A stretch of DNA of 64,000 nt from Alkalihalobacillus sp. AL-G (GTDB lineage Bacteria; Bacillota; Bacilli; Bacillales; Fictibacillaceae): positions 2,294,001 to 2,358,000 of the forward strand of contig NZ_CP094656.1 of the NCBI RefSeq assembly GCF_030643805.1, read 5' to 3'. The position numbers and the translations under genes are program-made. Under the pieces are notes generated by a model that had not been told where the DNA came from, did no database searches, and saw nothing but the letters and a program-made list of their open reading frames with translations. Of the stretch, positions 63,808 to 64,000 are shown piece after piece; within the stretch, counting starts at the first letter, position 1; every line of letters begins with the position of its first letter.

Positions 63808-64000
63808 ATGGACACACAAACTATATTGATACTTTTATTGGTTATTACATCACTAATGGTATCAGTGTTAACATTCTTGACAACAAAAATTAAAAGCAGC
63901 AGAGATAAGGTTTACGATTTTGAAATGAACCAAGCGAAGTATAATGATATGCGTAGATACTATGAATCAATTCTAGAGAAATATAATGAAAAACTTATGT
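63808..64000 (+). CDS. Membrane/coiled-coil protein, cut by the window edge
   Basis: 64 codons visible. A transmembrane helix at residues 4-24 (TILILLLVITSLMVSVLTFLT...) is followed by a charged helix (KYNDMRRYYESILEKYNEKLM). GAGGTGA precedes the ATG. The gene continues beyond the window. Confidence 0.65.
   Translation, partial: MDTQTILILLLVITSLMVSVLTFLTTKIKSSRDKVYDFEMNQAKYNDMRRYYESILEKYNEKLM

Overview
The window is from a spore-forming, low-GC Gram-positive bacterium of the Bacillaceae. The core block from about 32.6 to 48 kb has the gene content and local order of Bacillus species: parC-parE-yneT, an M32 carboxypeptidase (ypwA-like), ypsC, the B-type RNase P RNA, gpsB, ypsA, a CotD-like spore coat protein, and mrfB-mrfA (yprB-yprA). 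The species cannot be fixed from the sequence alone.

Layout. 0-9 kb: a DUF2332 protein, a thioredoxin-fold selenoprotein, small membrane proteins, a GMC oxidoreductase, and a decayed Rhs/YD-repeat toxin locus. 9-16 kb: a patchy accessory region with DUF4304, ECF sigma/anti-sigma, Abi_C-like and DUF4179-like genes, separated by repeated hairpins. 16-32 kb: three leftward ECF sigma operons (one with a DUF-type anti-sigma, one with a PadR-like regulator and a RodA/FtsW-like protein, one with an anti-sigma and a VanY-type lipoprotein), with metabolic genes between them (3-hydroxyisobutyrate dehydrogenase family, beta-lactamase fold, azoreductase, FabI). 32-50 kb: the conserved core block, ending in a second selenoprotein (a peroxiredoxin) and a split yyaL. 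50.3-63.3 kb: a foreign element of clearly different sequence texture (rich in TCGA and CGA words). It carries a type II restriction-modification system with a controller protein, phage/plasmid-like small genes, a Rep-like winged-helix gene, a resolvase with a res-like site, a GIY-YIG (T5orf172-like) gene, a HEPN-like gene, a tyrosine integrase remnant and a large serine recombinase. 63.4-64 kb: the start of a two-gene membrane/coiled-coil locus cut by the window edge.

Most notable: two genes that automated ORF calling splits are readable as single selenoproteins. Each has one in-frame TGA exactly where a catalytic cysteine belongs, followed at the right distance by a small hairpin with a G-containing loop that fits the bacterial SECIS model. 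Other genes here, including the peroxiredoxin itself, end in TGA, so this is not global recoding. The peroxiredoxin also lacks its resolving cysteine. Next to it, yyaL is interrupted by 44 nt that begin right after a serine codon with TAG and end in a second serine codon read by the same tRNA. That layout resembles the phage T4 gene 60 bypass, but decay or reinitiation is the simpler explanation. Predicted regulators include a LexA-like box between mrfA and the peroxiredoxin gene, a FapR-like operator at fabI, ECF-type promoters, and a C-box in the restriction-modification system.
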